From the NCBI GenBank assembly GCA_024809215.1, contig JANUBW010000014.1, positions 144,337-208,336 of the forward strand: a DNA stretch of 64,000 nt. Direction: 5' to 3'. The notes under the pieces were generated by a model. The model was given only the letters and a program-made list of their open reading frames with translations. It made no database searches and was not told where the DNA came from. A program made the position numbers and the translations under genes. How positions within the stretch are numbered: position 1 is the first letter of the stretch; each line of letters starts with the position of its first letter. Shown piece by piece: positions 54,816-64,000 of this stretch. Source of the DNA: Niastella sp. OAS944 (lineage in GTDB: Bacteria; Bacteroidota; Bacteroidia; Chitinophagales; Chitinophagaceae).

Positions 54816-57800
54816 TTATTCTATGGGGTTTTCGTAAACGAATTCTGATGTAGTGCCTCTTGTGCCATCCAGTTGAACCAGCGTAAAGCGAACTTTATAT
54901 TTTCCCTTCAACATAAAGGGGAAGCCTTCATTACATAACTTTCTAAATGGCTCGGCTATTTGGATGTATTTAGTACGATCGACCCAGAATCCATAACTCG
55001 CACCCAGGTACGTTGCAATGATCTTCTTCCTATACTCCAGGAACTGCAGGTTGATATACTTATTAGTATTATGAACAAAAGGCATCCGCATATTCAGCAC
55101 TTCATTGTATTCTTTCGACTGAAGCATATTGATATAGAACCAGGCTGGGGTTATTGCTTTGGTGGGAGGGAGACCATATAACAACGCCTCTGTACCTTCA
55201 ATTCTGAATGTCTTGTCATCGCCAGTCAAAGGAATATTTGGATAGACCACTGGTTTAATTAAGTTCTGATAATAGACATCATCTGTTAAATCTGCCTCGC
55301 CTTCTATCATTCCCTTATTGCCTGTATATTGAGTACCTGTTATTTCATACAATTCAAACCCTTCATATTTGTCAACAGCAGCCTGCAGATTGATTACATC
55401 TGATGATACCTTTTCTACAATAGCCTGATTTACATGAAGCGATTGGATTTTAGCCGCCAGGGTGTTGAATCGGCTGGTGGTGAACGTAAGCACAAGACCC
55501 GGTTTATTAACATCAGAAGTGGGCTTTAATGGTTGTTCACCCATCAACTTCATTCGGTACGTAGTATTAGACTGTAAACCTGTTGGAACAGTGAAATTAT
55601 ATACCGTAGAACCATTATGTGTCGCATCAACTGTAGTAACCATATTTCCACTCAGGTCTTCCACCCTTATCTTCCAGCGGCCAAACTTCTCAAAAAACTC
55701 ATGGAAATCGCTTTTCAGAGATATTACTCCTTTATTGTTCTCATTCTTATACAGATTACGTTGATTGAAGAATGGATATAACTTGTCCAATAAAGTATAT
55801 GGAATTGAATCAGGTGCATCACCGGTCGTAAATGTCGCCTCTTTGATCTGCTCAACTGCCTGGCCATTTTCTGTTATTGGAACCCAGTAACCATTTATCA
55901 ACTGACGAATAGATATACGGGCTACTGCTTTGTAACTTGTTTTTGATTTTAATACAGCATCCGGCTTAAAGGTCAACAGATCTCCACCTGTGTTAAATGA
56001 AGTACTACCTGCAACTTCTGTACTGCCTTCATACAGCTTAAATGCTTCCAGCATTGGCATGAACACGTCATTACCACTGCCATCTTCACGTGGTGCATCT
56101 AATGTTGCACCTGGCTTGATCGTAAACTTCACCTGCGGCGCAGCTAATACACTCACGTTTGAAGCCTGATCGTCGGGTGTTATATTGGAAATAAATTCAA
56201 GATCCTCATACTCACTAATATTTTCATCCCTTACAATCTCACAATCACTGCCAAAGCTGAATTTAAAATTGAACCGGCCTTTAATAGCTCCCCCTAGAAT
56301 ATTTACAGAGAAGCCCATGTAGCCACCCACCCATGTTGGGTTGGGTAATTTTGCCTGTAACAAGGCCGCAGCGCTTCCTTTAATGATGGAAATATTCTTT
56401 TTAACGAAGAGTATCTTGATCTTCACCCCTAACTCTCCTTGCAGGTAAGCATACGCCTGACCTTGCGCATACCAACCATTGATACCTATCTGCTCTGAAC
56501 TTCCCGCGCAATGCGCATTGCCCCAGTCTTTGATCATTACATCAAAACCAAGTCCGGCGGCAAAATTAGCATAGAAGAACAGGAAGCGTACATCACCGGT
56601 AGCCAATTCGAGACTTGTTCCGAAGGCAATACCTCGGCCGCCTTCAACATCTCCCTTGTTTATATTATTCTCGTAATCAATCCCTGCATTGCGTAAAGCA
56701 GATACCACACCTGACGGAGGATCAGGGAATTTGGGCATATTATAACCCGCCATTAAATAGGAACCGGTTTTTAAGTTAAATTTGCCAATTCCGATTTTCA
56801 TCCCCAGCCGGTCAGTTGGCGTTCCTACGTGCAAATACCATTCTTTAGGATCGACGTGGAATACAGCCCATCCTGCACGGTTCTCAGAAGCAGCACCTGT
56901 TATCAACCCTTTTGCAGCATTAACATACATATCGAACGTGGCATGTAATGATTTGGCTTCAAAATCATATTGTATACCTATATAGGCAGCCAAACCGTTT
57001 TGCCCTGGCCGTTCCGTAGTTGGATAAGATTCTTTTGCAGCATTGGAAGGCTGCATTATTTTCATGTTGTTTAGCGCTTCTATATTAAGGCTATTCAACT
57101 TCGTTTCAACAGCTTCAAATTTTTTCTTTGCGAAGTCAGCCACATTTTCCAGGCCTGGTATATCACCCATAAATTTGGCGTAACCGAAAAGGCCTAAATA
57201 ACGAAGGCCACCACTCTTGTTGAAAGCCGCTTCAAAAGAAGCCTCGCCTTTAACTATTTTTTTCGATCCTACACTGAATATCACAGCAGCCTTTATACCC
57301 AGGCCGGAGTTTTCGTCTGGTACATACTTGGCGCCCGTTGCAGAGAATGAAGTACTGAAACCTTCTTTCTTCATTCGGTAATAGGCGCCGCCACCAAATC
57401 CCTGGATCTTAACAGCGCCGCCAATACCTGTACCTAAATCAGCCAGCCCATCAACGTACCAGTAACGGAAAGTTGTTTTCCCAAACGTAGCATTCACTTC
57501 AACAGTAATGGGGTCGGGCCCCAGTCCTTTTTCAACTACACATTTTATATGCCCCATGAAACCATCACCGTATACTGGATGATCATCGAGGAATTTAACA
57601 CTGCCATCGAGTTTTATCACCTCTTTGATCTTAGCACTGATCGCTATTTCTCCGATCTCAAGACTGGAATACTTCCATGACGTAAGCTCGCGGTCAGTAT
57701 TTAATTTCCCCCAGATCTTAAAACCGGCGTTGCCGCTGAATTCATTTTCATGCAGGTTCACCTTCAGTCCCAGGCCAATACCTACCCTGTTGGTGGACTG

Positions 57801-59513
57801 GTCTTTCACCATGGCAATGTTATAGATGGAAACCGGGAAATTACCCAGCCTCACTTCTCCTTCGTAACCTAAATACTCAGCATCTATATATGGATTATCT
57901 ACCGTTAAATGCAACGATCTGAAAGTAATACCCTGAAAATCGGCCACAGGCGCTTTGGAAGCATCACGACCAGGGTTTTCATCTGTAGCCAGGGCTACTA
58001 TCCCCATTTTGCCATGCAGCATGGCCTCCGGTTTAAACGTAGTGGAGTTACCTGAGATCTGAACCCATGAATTAGGCTGTAAGAATACTTTCGCTTTCCA
58101 TACATCAAAATCCATTTCATCGAGTGTGGTTACGCGAAGTACATATTCGGAATTGGCCGATATAACTGCAGAATAACCCAGAAACTTTCTTTTATTATTT
58201 CCATCATCACTTTGATTTACCGGCAGCCCTACTTTCCCTCCAAAGCCGGCACGGATCAGGTTATTGGCTTCGAAGGCTACTCTTATACTGTCTATTGAAA
58301 ACTGCCAGCCACTGGCTGTTCCCTTGTTTATAGGTAAAACGTTCTCACCAAAGAATACACCGGAAATACCATTGTTATCAATAAGCAGATCATCTACCCC
58401 AAAACTTACGATCGCATTTGGATTATCCCTGTTCTTAATTGCCTTTGGCAAACCAATACTTAACTTCTCAACATACACACCACGCCAGGCTGTAAGATTA
58501 TCTGCATTGAGGTATTTTTGCTGATATCCCTGTGGATACACCACATGCTCACTATTGTGAAGATCACTGAAATCAAAAACGGCTCTTGTTACAGTAAAAT
58601 TGAATCCCTGCAACCCGTTTACCTGAAAAGGCGATTGGAAAGTAAGATCGATGATCATATCATTCCAGTTGGTTACTAATATCTGGTCTAGCGCTGCTGT
58701 TACCCGCCCGTTCAATATTGTTCCGGCGGCATCACTTGGCACGATCATATTTCTGGAGAACTGAATTTCTCCATTCACACCCAACTGCTCAAATCCATTA
58801 CAACTAACAGTTATAAAGGTCTTTGATGTGGACCCACCTGTTGCCATATCCATGCTGCCTTTTAAGATCAATGCTGCATTATCGCCATTTATGGGTATAG
58901 CAACATCTCCCAACAGCACCAGGCTGGCGTTACCAATGATACCGCCTTTATAGGAGAGCTTTAATCCGCTTATTCCAAACAATAATTCATAGGGGGCCTG
59001 CGGAATTTTTACCCGCGCAAAAACGGTGAGGTTTGCATACTTGTCAGTAAAAGTCGCATTGCTGATGGCAATCGTTATTTCGGAATTACCCGCTCTTTTA
59101 CGCAAACCGATCGGCAATTTATTGATATCCGAAGGCTCCAGGTAATCAATATAGCTGTTGCTGCTCTCTATCTCAGCCAGCACAGCCCTGGCCTTCGCTT
59201 TATACTCTTCAGCTGTTGTGTTGGCAGTATTTACCTCTTCAAAATACTGATCGGTAAACTCAGTACCGGTTGCCTGAAAGGAAAATTGCTCCCCAGCTAT
59301 ATACTCATCAAGCTTTGCAAACGACCGGCTGGTTGCATTAGCTGTGTTACCTATATTGGCAGGCTTTGGAGCATACCCTTTAAGGATCTCGTTAAACGGT
59401 AGCGGCGCTCCCGTTCTTCCTGAAGAATCGCCACCCGTTGCAAGTGACACCAATCCATAAAGGACAAATATTATTATAAATGTAAAACGTTTATATATTG
59501 CTGTTCGCTGCAT
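54816..59513 (-). CDS. Very large secreted protein of unknown function with Ig-like domain
   Basis: A 1565-aa protein with an N-terminal hydrophobic signal (FTFIIIFVLYGLVSLA). Residues about 100-1090 are an extended series of amphipathic beta-strands with Gly-rich turns (for example IGLGLKVNLHENEFSGNAGF), suggesting a beta-solenoid or barrel-like stalk. Around 1110-1230 a Big_5-like Ig domain is visible (ITPDDQASNVSVLAAPQVKF). The C-terminal 300 residues are mixed. I cannot name the family. It is the longest gene of the locus and lies between the tail-fibre-like gene and the fibronectin gene, with gaps of 65 and 5 bp. It could be a surface stalk or conduit. Confidence 0.72.
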   Translation of the reverse strand: MQRTAIYKRFTFIIIFVLYGLVSLATGGDSSGRTGAPLPFNEILKGYAPKPANIGNTANATSRSFAKLDEYIAGEQFSFQATGTEFTDQYFEEVNTANTTAEEYKAKARAVLAEIESSNSYIDYLEPSDINKLPIGLRKRAGNSEITIAISNATFTDKYANLTVFARVKIPQAPYELLFGISGLKLSYKGGIIGNASLVLLGDVAIPINGDNAALILKGSMDMATGGSTSKTFITVSCNGFEQLGVNGEIQFSRNMIVPSDAAGTILNGRVTAALDQILVTNWNDMIIDLTFQSPFQVNGLQGFNFTVTRAVFDFSDLHNSEHVVYPQGYQQKYLNADNLTAWRGVYVEKLSIGLPKAIKNRDNPNAIVSFGVDDLLIDNNGISGVFFGENVLPINKGTASGWQFSIDSIRVAFEANNLIRAGFGGKVGLPVNQSDDGNNKRKFLGYSAVISANSEYVLRVTTLDEMDFDVWKAKVFLQPNSWVQISGNSTTFKPEAMLHGKMGIVALATDENPGRDASKAPVADFQGITFRSLHLTVDNPYIDAEYLGYEGEVRLGNFPVSIYNIAMVKDQSTNRVGIGLGLKVNLHENEFSGNAGFKIWGKLNTDRELTSWKYSSLEIGEIAISAKIKEVIKLDGSVKFLDDHPVYGDGFMGHIKCVVEKGLGPDPITVEVNATFGKTTFRYWYVDGLADLGTGIGGAVKIQGFGGGAYYRMKKEGFSTSFSATGAKYVPDENSGLGIKAAVIFSVGSKKIVKGEASFEAAFNKSGGLRYLGLFGYAKFMGDIPGLENVADFAKKKFEAVETKLNSLNIEALNNMKIMQPSNAAKESYPTTERPGQNGLAAYIGIQYDFEAKSLHATFDMYVNAAKGLITGAASENRAGWAVFHVDPKEWYLHVGTPTDRLGMKIGIGKFNLKTGSYLMAGYNMPKFPDPPSGVVSALRNAGIDYENNINKGDVEGGRGIAFGTSLELATGDVRFLFFYANFAAGLGFDVMIKDWGNAHCAGSSEQIGINGWYAQGQAYAYLQGELGVKIKILFVKKNISIIKGSAAALLQAKLPNPTWVGGYMGFSVNILGGAIKGRFNFKFSFGSDCEIVRDENISEYEDLEFISNITPDDQASNVSVLAAPQVKFTIKPGATLDAPREDGSGNDVFMPMLEAFKLYEGSTEVAGSTSFNTGGDLLTFKPDAVLKSKTSYKAVARISIRQLINGYWVPITENGQAVEQIKEATFTTGDAPDSIPYTLLDKLYPFFNQRNLYKNENNKGVISLKSDFHEFFEKFGRWKIRVEDLSGNMVTTVDATHNGSTVYNFTVPTGLQSNTTYRMKLMGEQPLKPTSDVNKPGLVLTFTTSRFNTLAAKIQSLHVNQAIVEKVSSDVINLQAAVDKYEGFELYEITGTQYTGNKGMIEGEADLTDDVYYQNLIKPVVYPNIPLTGDDKTFRIEGTEALLYGLPPTKAITPAWFYINMLQSKEYNEVLNMRMPFVHNTNKYINLQFLEYRKKIIATYLGASYGFWVDRTKYIQIAEPFRKLCNEGFPFMLKGKYKVRFTLVQLDGTRGTTSEFVYENPIE

Positions 59514-59578
59514 TGGGGCTGTGTGGTTTGGATTCTTTCACAATACTTTTTCAGGGACAGGTTACCGCATTAAGGTTA

Positions 59579-60958
59579 TTACTTGCCGATAAGTTTTTTC
59601 AACTCATCTAACTGTTGTTGAAGCGTACTAATTTGTTGCTGCTGCGTTTCCAGCTTTTTATTTTTATCTTCAAGCGCTTTTACCTGCTTATTAAGTTCAA
59701 TGGTATATAAGGTAAGCTCTTCAATTTTTTGCAGCAGCTTTGATTGAATTTCTCCAACTTCCTGACCGTCTTTCATTACTTCCTTTGTAGAAGGAATTTC
59801 AGGCAGGTGCTTATTTGCTTTTATGAATTTTTCCAGTTCAGGGAGAGATAATAATTTATAGTCAGGCTCAAATACAAAGTCGCTCCAGCCGGCAGATTGT
59901 ACCCGCAAGCCTTTGGCGCGGATGCGGCCATTCACTGATAACTTGTATTGCGCATCTGGAACAAGTACACCAATGCCCACATTGCCGGCCTGGGTTATAC
60001 GCATATAAGCTGAATTGGCAGCAGCACCGGGAACCAGAATATCAGTATAATCTCCTGTACCTTCGCCATAAGCAGTTTTTATAATCGCCGCCTGCGCCCA
60101 TTGACCATTACCAACAGATAGTTTAGTACCATGGTCTCTTCCAATCGCCAACTCGCTGGTCACCTGATCGGTGCTAATACCTACTTTACCGCCAGCTTCT
60201 ACTACCATGGCATTTACCCAATTGGTTGTCCCATAGGGCGTATATCCAACAATAAATCTGTCTGTTGAGCCGCCATCATCGCCAATATTCAGCCGCAGAT
60301 CAGTTGCATTAAAGGCAGTATTGAATCGTTGAAAATACAGGGCGTCTGTATTGCTGGTGCCACCAAATACCAACTTTTCATTACCTCCAAGACTATCATA
60401 ACGGTGCCCCAGGTTCAGATCACCAAATACATCCAATTTGTAGTTCGCATGTGCCCTGACGCCTATACCCACATTGCCATCAGCCGACATATGCATAACC
60501 TTATCGGCTCCATTATTGAAACTGAACTGGTTACCACTCAGGTTAATTTTTACAGAATCCTGAAGCTGACCACCAAGCGCTACATTACCGTTGTTTTGTG
60601 TAACACCGTTTTGAAAACTGTAAGAGGCCCCGCCGCCACCGCTGCTGCCATATGGCATATAAACAAATCGCAGGTTTCCATCCTGATCAGTTGTAAGTAC
60701 AGAGTCGCCCTGGATATTGTTCCTGTACTTGGCAAATCTTGCATATCCAGTTGTATGAAACTGCACTTGTGGCTTGTCTGTTCCTACACCAACCTTGCCA
60801 CTTCTTGTAACAACCAGATGATGTGATGTGTCAGTTTTGAAATCAACAATTGCTGAGTCGTCAGTTTGTCCATACGAGTAAGTGCTGCCGATACACAGCA
60901 ACAGGGTAAACAATAAAACTGATATCAGTTTTGTTTTACCGGCTTTTTTATTTGCCAT
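59579..60958 (-). CDS. Secreted tail-fibre-like protein with C-terminal coiled coil
   Basis: A 459-aa protein. The ATG at 60958 starts a proper signal peptide (MANKKAGKTKLISVLLFTLL); an upstream ATG would add 15 residues. Repeated GNVGIG-type segments (VGVGTDKPQVQFHTTG, GNVGIGVRAHANYKLDV, GNVGIGVLVPDAQYKLSV) are typical of trimeric fibre proteins of Bacteroidota. The C-terminal WSDFVFEPDYKLLSLPELEK region precedes a long coiled coil (about 395-455). Phage-like fibre domains in a T9SS locus suggest a surface spike or adhesin; no phage genes are nearby. Confidence 0.82.
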   Translation of the reverse strand: MANKKAGKTKLISVLLFTLLLCIGSTYSYGQTDDSAIVDFKTDTSHHLVVTRSGKVGVGTDKPQVQFHTTGYARFAKYRNNIQGDSVLTTDQDGNLRFVYMPYGSSGGGGASYSFQNGVTQNNGNVALGGQLQDSVKINLSGNQFSFNNGADKVMHMSADGNVGIGVRAHANYKLDVFGDLNLGHRYDSLGGNEKLVFGGTSNTDALYFQRFNTAFNATDLRLNIGDDGGSTDRFIVGYTPYGTTNWVNAMVVEAGGKVGISTDQVTSELAIGRDHGTKLSVGNGQWAQAAIIKTAYGEGTGDYTDILVPGAAANSAYMRITQAGNVGIGVLVPDAQYKLSVNGRIRAKGLRVQSAGWSDFVFEPDYKLLSLPELEKFIKANKHLPEIPSTKEVMKDGQEVGEIQSKLLQKIEELTLYTIELNKQVKALEDKNKKLETQQQQISTLQQQLDELKKLIGK

Positions 60959-61357
60959 CAAACTTTCAGACTTAGCGAGCAGGTTGGTGTTTCTACAAAA
61001 CATATTAATAACGACTTTTTATATAATAATAGATACCCTGAACCCGGTTTACCGGGCACAATTTGACGGTGTGGCACAAACTCAGCTGCGCAACAATAAT
61101 AATATAGTGTAGTTTGATTCCAGTAAAGCTGATAGCATAGCACAGCAGCCCCTGAATAGCATTGCAGGCCATTGCAGCTATCATCCGATAAAACAGGATC
61201 AAACTTATATGTAAGATTTATTAACCGGCGAGATTCAACTGCTAAACGTAGATGAATTAAGTATTCTCAACGGTTAGTTTGGTTAAGGGAGATTTAATTC
61301 CCGCTCGATGTTTAAAAATTTTTCTACTATCCCTGTTATCTCATTTTTTAACATTGC
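60959..61357. other. Non-coding gap within the secretion locus
   Basis: About 400 bases between the small secreted protein and the tail-fibre-like gene, the only large gap in the cluster. A 14-bp palindrome CCCGGTTTACCGGG lies at 61043-61056. A -7-like TATGTTTT lies upstream of 60958 on the minus strand. A promoter for the downstream ten genes here is likely, but no clear -33 element is visible. Small frames in the region have no protein-like features. Confidence 0.4.
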
Positions 61358-61897
61358 TTAATATCTGCTAATACCAACCCATTCGCTGCCTGTATACATT
61401 ACAGTAATTGCACGACGGGCACTAATATAGTTCAACTCACTGGCATCCAGTCCGACTATATTTAAGTCATTAGTAGTATTTAAATTTTTGATAGTTATTT
61501 CGCGGCCGGTTATGCCGGTTGGCAAAGTAATAATTGCCCGGCCAGCATAGCTTACAAATACAACATCCACATCTGGCGCAATAGTATAGCTACTGGTAGT
61601 AACCGTGGTGATCCGTCGGGCACCGGCGGGCAAAGCCGCGCCTTTTATAACAATGGTATCACCTCCAAATATTAACGTTGAATCATTTAGTTTTATAACC
61701 CTTCTGAACTCAGTACGTCCGGCTCCTTTGTTATATAAAAACCCATTAACGTTTCGGGTGCTGTTTTCAATGATCAATTCTGCGGGCTGTGCACCGGCCT
61801 TTACTTTTACACTATCTGCTTTCAATATGTATTCAGTCTGCGCCCTGAGGCCATTTACAATACATATCAACAAAGCAAAAAATAGAAATCTTTTCAT
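61358..61897 (-). CDS. Small secreted protein, unknown
   Basis: A 179-aa protein with a signal peptide (LLICIVNGLRAQ). The C-terminal half (ITLPTGITGREITIKNLNTTND, then TVMYTGSEWVGISRY) resembles short beta-prism modules found in fibre-associated proteins of Bacteroidota. It is the first gene of the minus-strand cluster, 400 bp before the tail-fibre-like gene, and an 11-bp inverted repeat lies upstream. Family unknown; a structural partner of the fibre protein is a guess. Confidence 0.7.
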   Translation of the reverse strand: MKRFLFFALLICIVNGLRAQTEYILKADSVKVKAGAQPAELIIENSTRNVNGFLYNKGAGRTEFRRVIKLNDSTLIFGGDTIVIKGAALPAGARRITTVTTSSYTIAPDVDVVFVSYAGRAIITLPTGITGREITIKNLNTTNDLNIVGLDASELNYISARRAITVMYTGSEWVGISRY

Positions 61898-61936
61898 ACT
61901 ATTATGGAGTTAACTGCTTGGCAAAGTAATATCCTT

Positions 61937-61970
61937 ATAATACTATTTCAAGTTTGAACAATAGTATTAT
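61937..61970 (-). promoter_or_regulatory. Inverted repeat upstream of the first cluster gene
   Basis: ATAATACTATT (61937-61947) and AATAGTATTAT (61960-61970) are perfect 11-bp reverse complements with a 12-bp spacer that itself contains TTCAA/TTGAA. It lies 40-73 bp upstream of the start at 61897, where an operator would be expected. The rest of the 676-bp divergent gap (61898-62573) shows ATGCTAT words repeated near 61980-62020 and a promoter for the plus-strand gene. Confidence 0.5.
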
Positions 61971-62428
61971 TTGCTGTATTGCATAATATGCTATACAGTT
62001 AAACATGCTATTTGAAGCATGCTATCTGAGCAAATAAAAAAATGGAATTGATAGAAGCAGATGTGATCGGGCGCGTTTGTCCAGACTACAAATCATAAAA
62101 CAGATTTAGGTTGGGTTTTAATAATTGGGGTAGTATCTGGCCTCTCAGTAAAGGATATTTGATAAAAAATAACTGTAACGTAGATGTATCAGTTATTATT
62201 CGATAAAGATAATTACAAGTAAGTACACAAACCAAATAAAATGAATAGACGTGACTAAATAAGAATAACCGTGTAGTTTTCGCCAATAAGTGTGAAAAAA
62301 GTTAAATCAATAATGCACAAATACGCCATAAGTGACCAATGCCGACAAAAACACCAAGATTAATTTTTATATCTTATATTTAGGCATACGTTTATTGGTA
62401 TAATTTTTTTGCACCCACAAACGTAACA

Positions 62429-62456
62429 TTTGCATAATACAGGGCTTCTACCTTTG
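62429..62456 (+). promoter_or_regulatory. Bacteroidota promoter of the Calx-beta gene
   Basis: TTTG (62429-62432), 16 bp, then TACCTTTG (62449-62456) matches the -33/-7 pattern with a spacer slightly shorter than 19 bp. The ATG at 62574 implies an untranslated leader of about 110 nt. Confidence 0.5.
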
Positions 62457-62573
62457 ACACCGCACCACCCCATAAATCCTTTAACTGGCAGATACCAGCT
62501 TGCCCCCAGTTTCCGCTTGATAAACCATTGATCATAACACAGCTTTATTGTTTCTTCAAAACTTAAATACACA

Positions 62574-64000
62574 ATGAGAAAATTGTACTTTCTATTGGTG
62601 TGTGTAACCAGTTTTTTTTGCTCTGTTACATACGCGCAAACTATTGGTATAACGGCCTTGAATACGCCGTATAACCAGAATTTTAATTCCCTGGTCTCCT
62701 CCTCTACTTCAGCTGTAGTTCCTACAGGTTGGTTCTTTTTTGAGAACGGCGCTGCCGGGGCCGCATATACCGCCAATAACGGCGCAAGTGGCACAGGCGA
62801 TACATATAGTTATGGAGCTACCGGTAACACAGAACGTGCTTTGGGAAGTGTGCAATCAAACAGCGTTACTCCTGTTTTTGGCGTTTCATTTACCAATAAC
62901 ACTGGTTCAACCATTACTACACTTACCGTTTCTTATACCGGCGAGCAATGGCGCTTAGGCACCGCCGGCCGCGTTGACCGGCTCGATTTTCAATATAGCC
63001 TCAATGCCACCACACTTGCCAACGGCGTTTGGACTGATGTTAATAACCTCGATTTTACGGCACCCATAACAACCGGTACTGCCGGTGCATTAGATGGAAA
63101 TCTTGCAGCAAACAGCAAAGCCACCTCTTTTATTATAACCGGGCTTTCCATCCCTGATAACGCTACTATTTTTTTCAGGTGGAATGATTTGGATGCCAGC
63201 GGCGCCGATGACGGTTTGGCCATAGATGATTTTTCTATCTCTGCCGATAATACACCCATTAGCACTGTTACAGTAAATACCAGTACAACCGCGGCTGCCG
63301 AACCTGTAACTAACGGCAGTATTGCCCTTACGTTCAGTCCGGCCACAACAACCGCTACAACATTTGATTATGCATTCACCGGCACTGCTGCATTTTCAAC
63401 CGATTATACAGCGACACTTTCAACCGGTACACCTTCTCCTTTATCTTCTGCTACCGGTACTATTACAGTTCCGGCAGGTACAACTACAATTACACTTACA
63501 TTGATACCTACCGATGATAACACGGTTGAAGTAACAGAGGGTATTACACTCACCATTTCGAACCCTGCAGGTGGTTATATAGTAAATGGAGCTGCTGCCG
63601 CAACCACTTTAACCGATGATGACGTAACGCCTGTATCCTTCACTGGCAGTTATTCACAGGATTTCAATACGCTGGCAGCATCGGGCACTTCAGCATCACG
63701 ACCGGCAGGCTGGGCGTTGCGGGAAACGGGTATCAGCGGTAATAATGACGGCATGTATACAGCAGCAAACGGTTCTAATAATGCCGGTAATACCTACAGC
63801 TTCGGAATTACATCAGCAACAGAACGTAGTTTCGGCACCCTGCAATCCAATACACTTATTCCACTTATAGGCGGGTTCTTTATAAACAATACAGGCGAAA
63901 CCATTACGTCGCTGGCCATTACCTATAAAGGTGAACAATGGCGACTGGGCGGACTTAACAGAACAGACCGGCTCGATTTTCAATTAAACCTGAACACCAC
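62574..64000 (+). CDS. Secreted protein with duplicated domain and Calx-beta module, 3' end outside window
   Basis: The ATG at 62574 starts MRKLYFLLVCVTSFFCSVTYAQ, a clear signal peptide, and the frame runs open to the window edge (at least 475 residues). Residues about 25-220 and again from about 360 show the same domain: TYSYGATGNTERALGS/TYSFGITSATERSFGT and YTGEQWRLGTAGRVDRLDFQ/YKGEQWRLGGLNRTDRLDFQ. Between them lies a Calx-beta-like module ending TVEVTEGITLTISNPAGG. Such proteins are surface or secreted in Bacteroidota; some carry a C-terminal nuclease or T9SS tail, but the end is not in view. Confidence 0.8.
   Translation, partial: MRKLYFLLVCVTSFFCSVTYAQTIGITALNTPYNQNFNSLVSSSTSAVVPTGWFFFENGAAGAAYTANNGASGTGDTYSYGATGNTERALGSVQSNSVTPVFGVSFTNNTGSTITTLTVSYTGEQWRLGTAGRVDRLDFQYSLNATTLANGVWTDVNNLDFTAPITTGTAGALDGNLAANSKATSFIITGLSIPDNATIFFRWNDLDASGADDGLAIDDFSISADNTPISTVTVNTSTTAAAEPVTNGSIALTFSPATTTATTFDYAFTGTAAFSTDYTATLSTGTPSPLSSATGTITVPAGTTTITLTLIPTDDNTVEVTEGITLTISNPAGGYIVNGAAAATTLTDDDVTPVSFTGSYSQDFNTLAASGTSASRPAGWALRETGISGNNDGMYTAANGSNNAGNTYSFGITSATERSFGTLQSNTLIPLIGGFFINNTGETITSLAITYKGEQWRLGGLNRTDRLDFQLNLNT

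Noticed and set aside
59579-60958. Prophage remnant
   Set aside because: Only the fibre-like repeats recall phage; the protein has a Sec signal peptide and no capsid, tail, integrase or lysis gene is near.
62360-62794. 144-aa minus-strand protein
   Set aside because: Overlaps the promoter and signal peptide region of the Calx-beta gene; composition is not protein-like.

Overview
The window looks like chromosomal DNA of a Bacteroidota bacterium, most likely family Chitinophagaceae (Niastella/Chitinophaga-like). The reasons are type IX secretion (T9SS) sorting domains of both type A and type B, SprB-like and PKD repeats, a TANFOR-domain protein, DUF5916, DUF4835 and DUF4296 genes, the conserved block bamD-rpoZ-coaBC-DUF4835-DUF4296, and promoters of the Bacteroidota form TTTG-N19-TANNTTTG. 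I see no rRNA, tRNA, insertion sequence or CRISPR array.

Layout. 1-5.1 kb: 5' part of guaB (minus), a divergent autoregulated-looking XRE/S24 repressor closed by a 23-bp perfect hairpin, and a DUF5916 outer-membrane protein. 5.3-6.9 kb: a translationally coupled pair, pdeM and an HDAC-family deacetylase. 7-14 kb: a signalling island with two HisKA_3 histidine kinases, three NarL-type response regulators, two related multi-pass membrane proteins and one small protein of unknown function. 14-15.5 kb: the two subunits of a 3-oxoacid CoA-transferase. 15.5-21.3 kb: the bamD/rpoZ/coaBC block and an OmpA-family protein. 21.5-24.4 kb: a polyprenyl diphosphate synthase and recJ. 24.7-31.9 kb: an AraC regulator followed by a complete tripartite RND efflux system. 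32.1-34.5 kb: htpG and a small membrane protein.

34.5-61.9 kb is the accessory part: eleven minus-strand genes, ten of them separated by no more than about 67 bp. In transcription order they are a small secreted protein, a tail-fibre-like secreted protein, a 1565-aa secreted protein, a fibronectin-type-III protein, an SprB-repeat protein with a T9SS type A tail, a TANFOR protein, a 1079-aa secreted protein ending in a PD-(D/E)XK-nuclease-like domain, a 349-aa beta-propeller protein without signal peptide that overlaps it by 4 bp, a PKD lipoprotein, a predicted beta-barrel, and a large PKD protein with a T9SS type B tail. I read this as a surface or secretion apparatus carrying a polymorphic-toxin-like effector and a candidate immunity protein; that reading is inference. 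An 11-bp inverted repeat lies just upstream of its first gene, and a six-unit 41-bp hairpin array lies just beyond its last.

62.6 kb onward: a divergent secreted Calx-beta protein that runs off the window. Many intergenic gaps carry their own short degenerate repeat, and one 29-nt sequence recurs (28/29) in sense orientation at the 3' ends of two unrelated genes.
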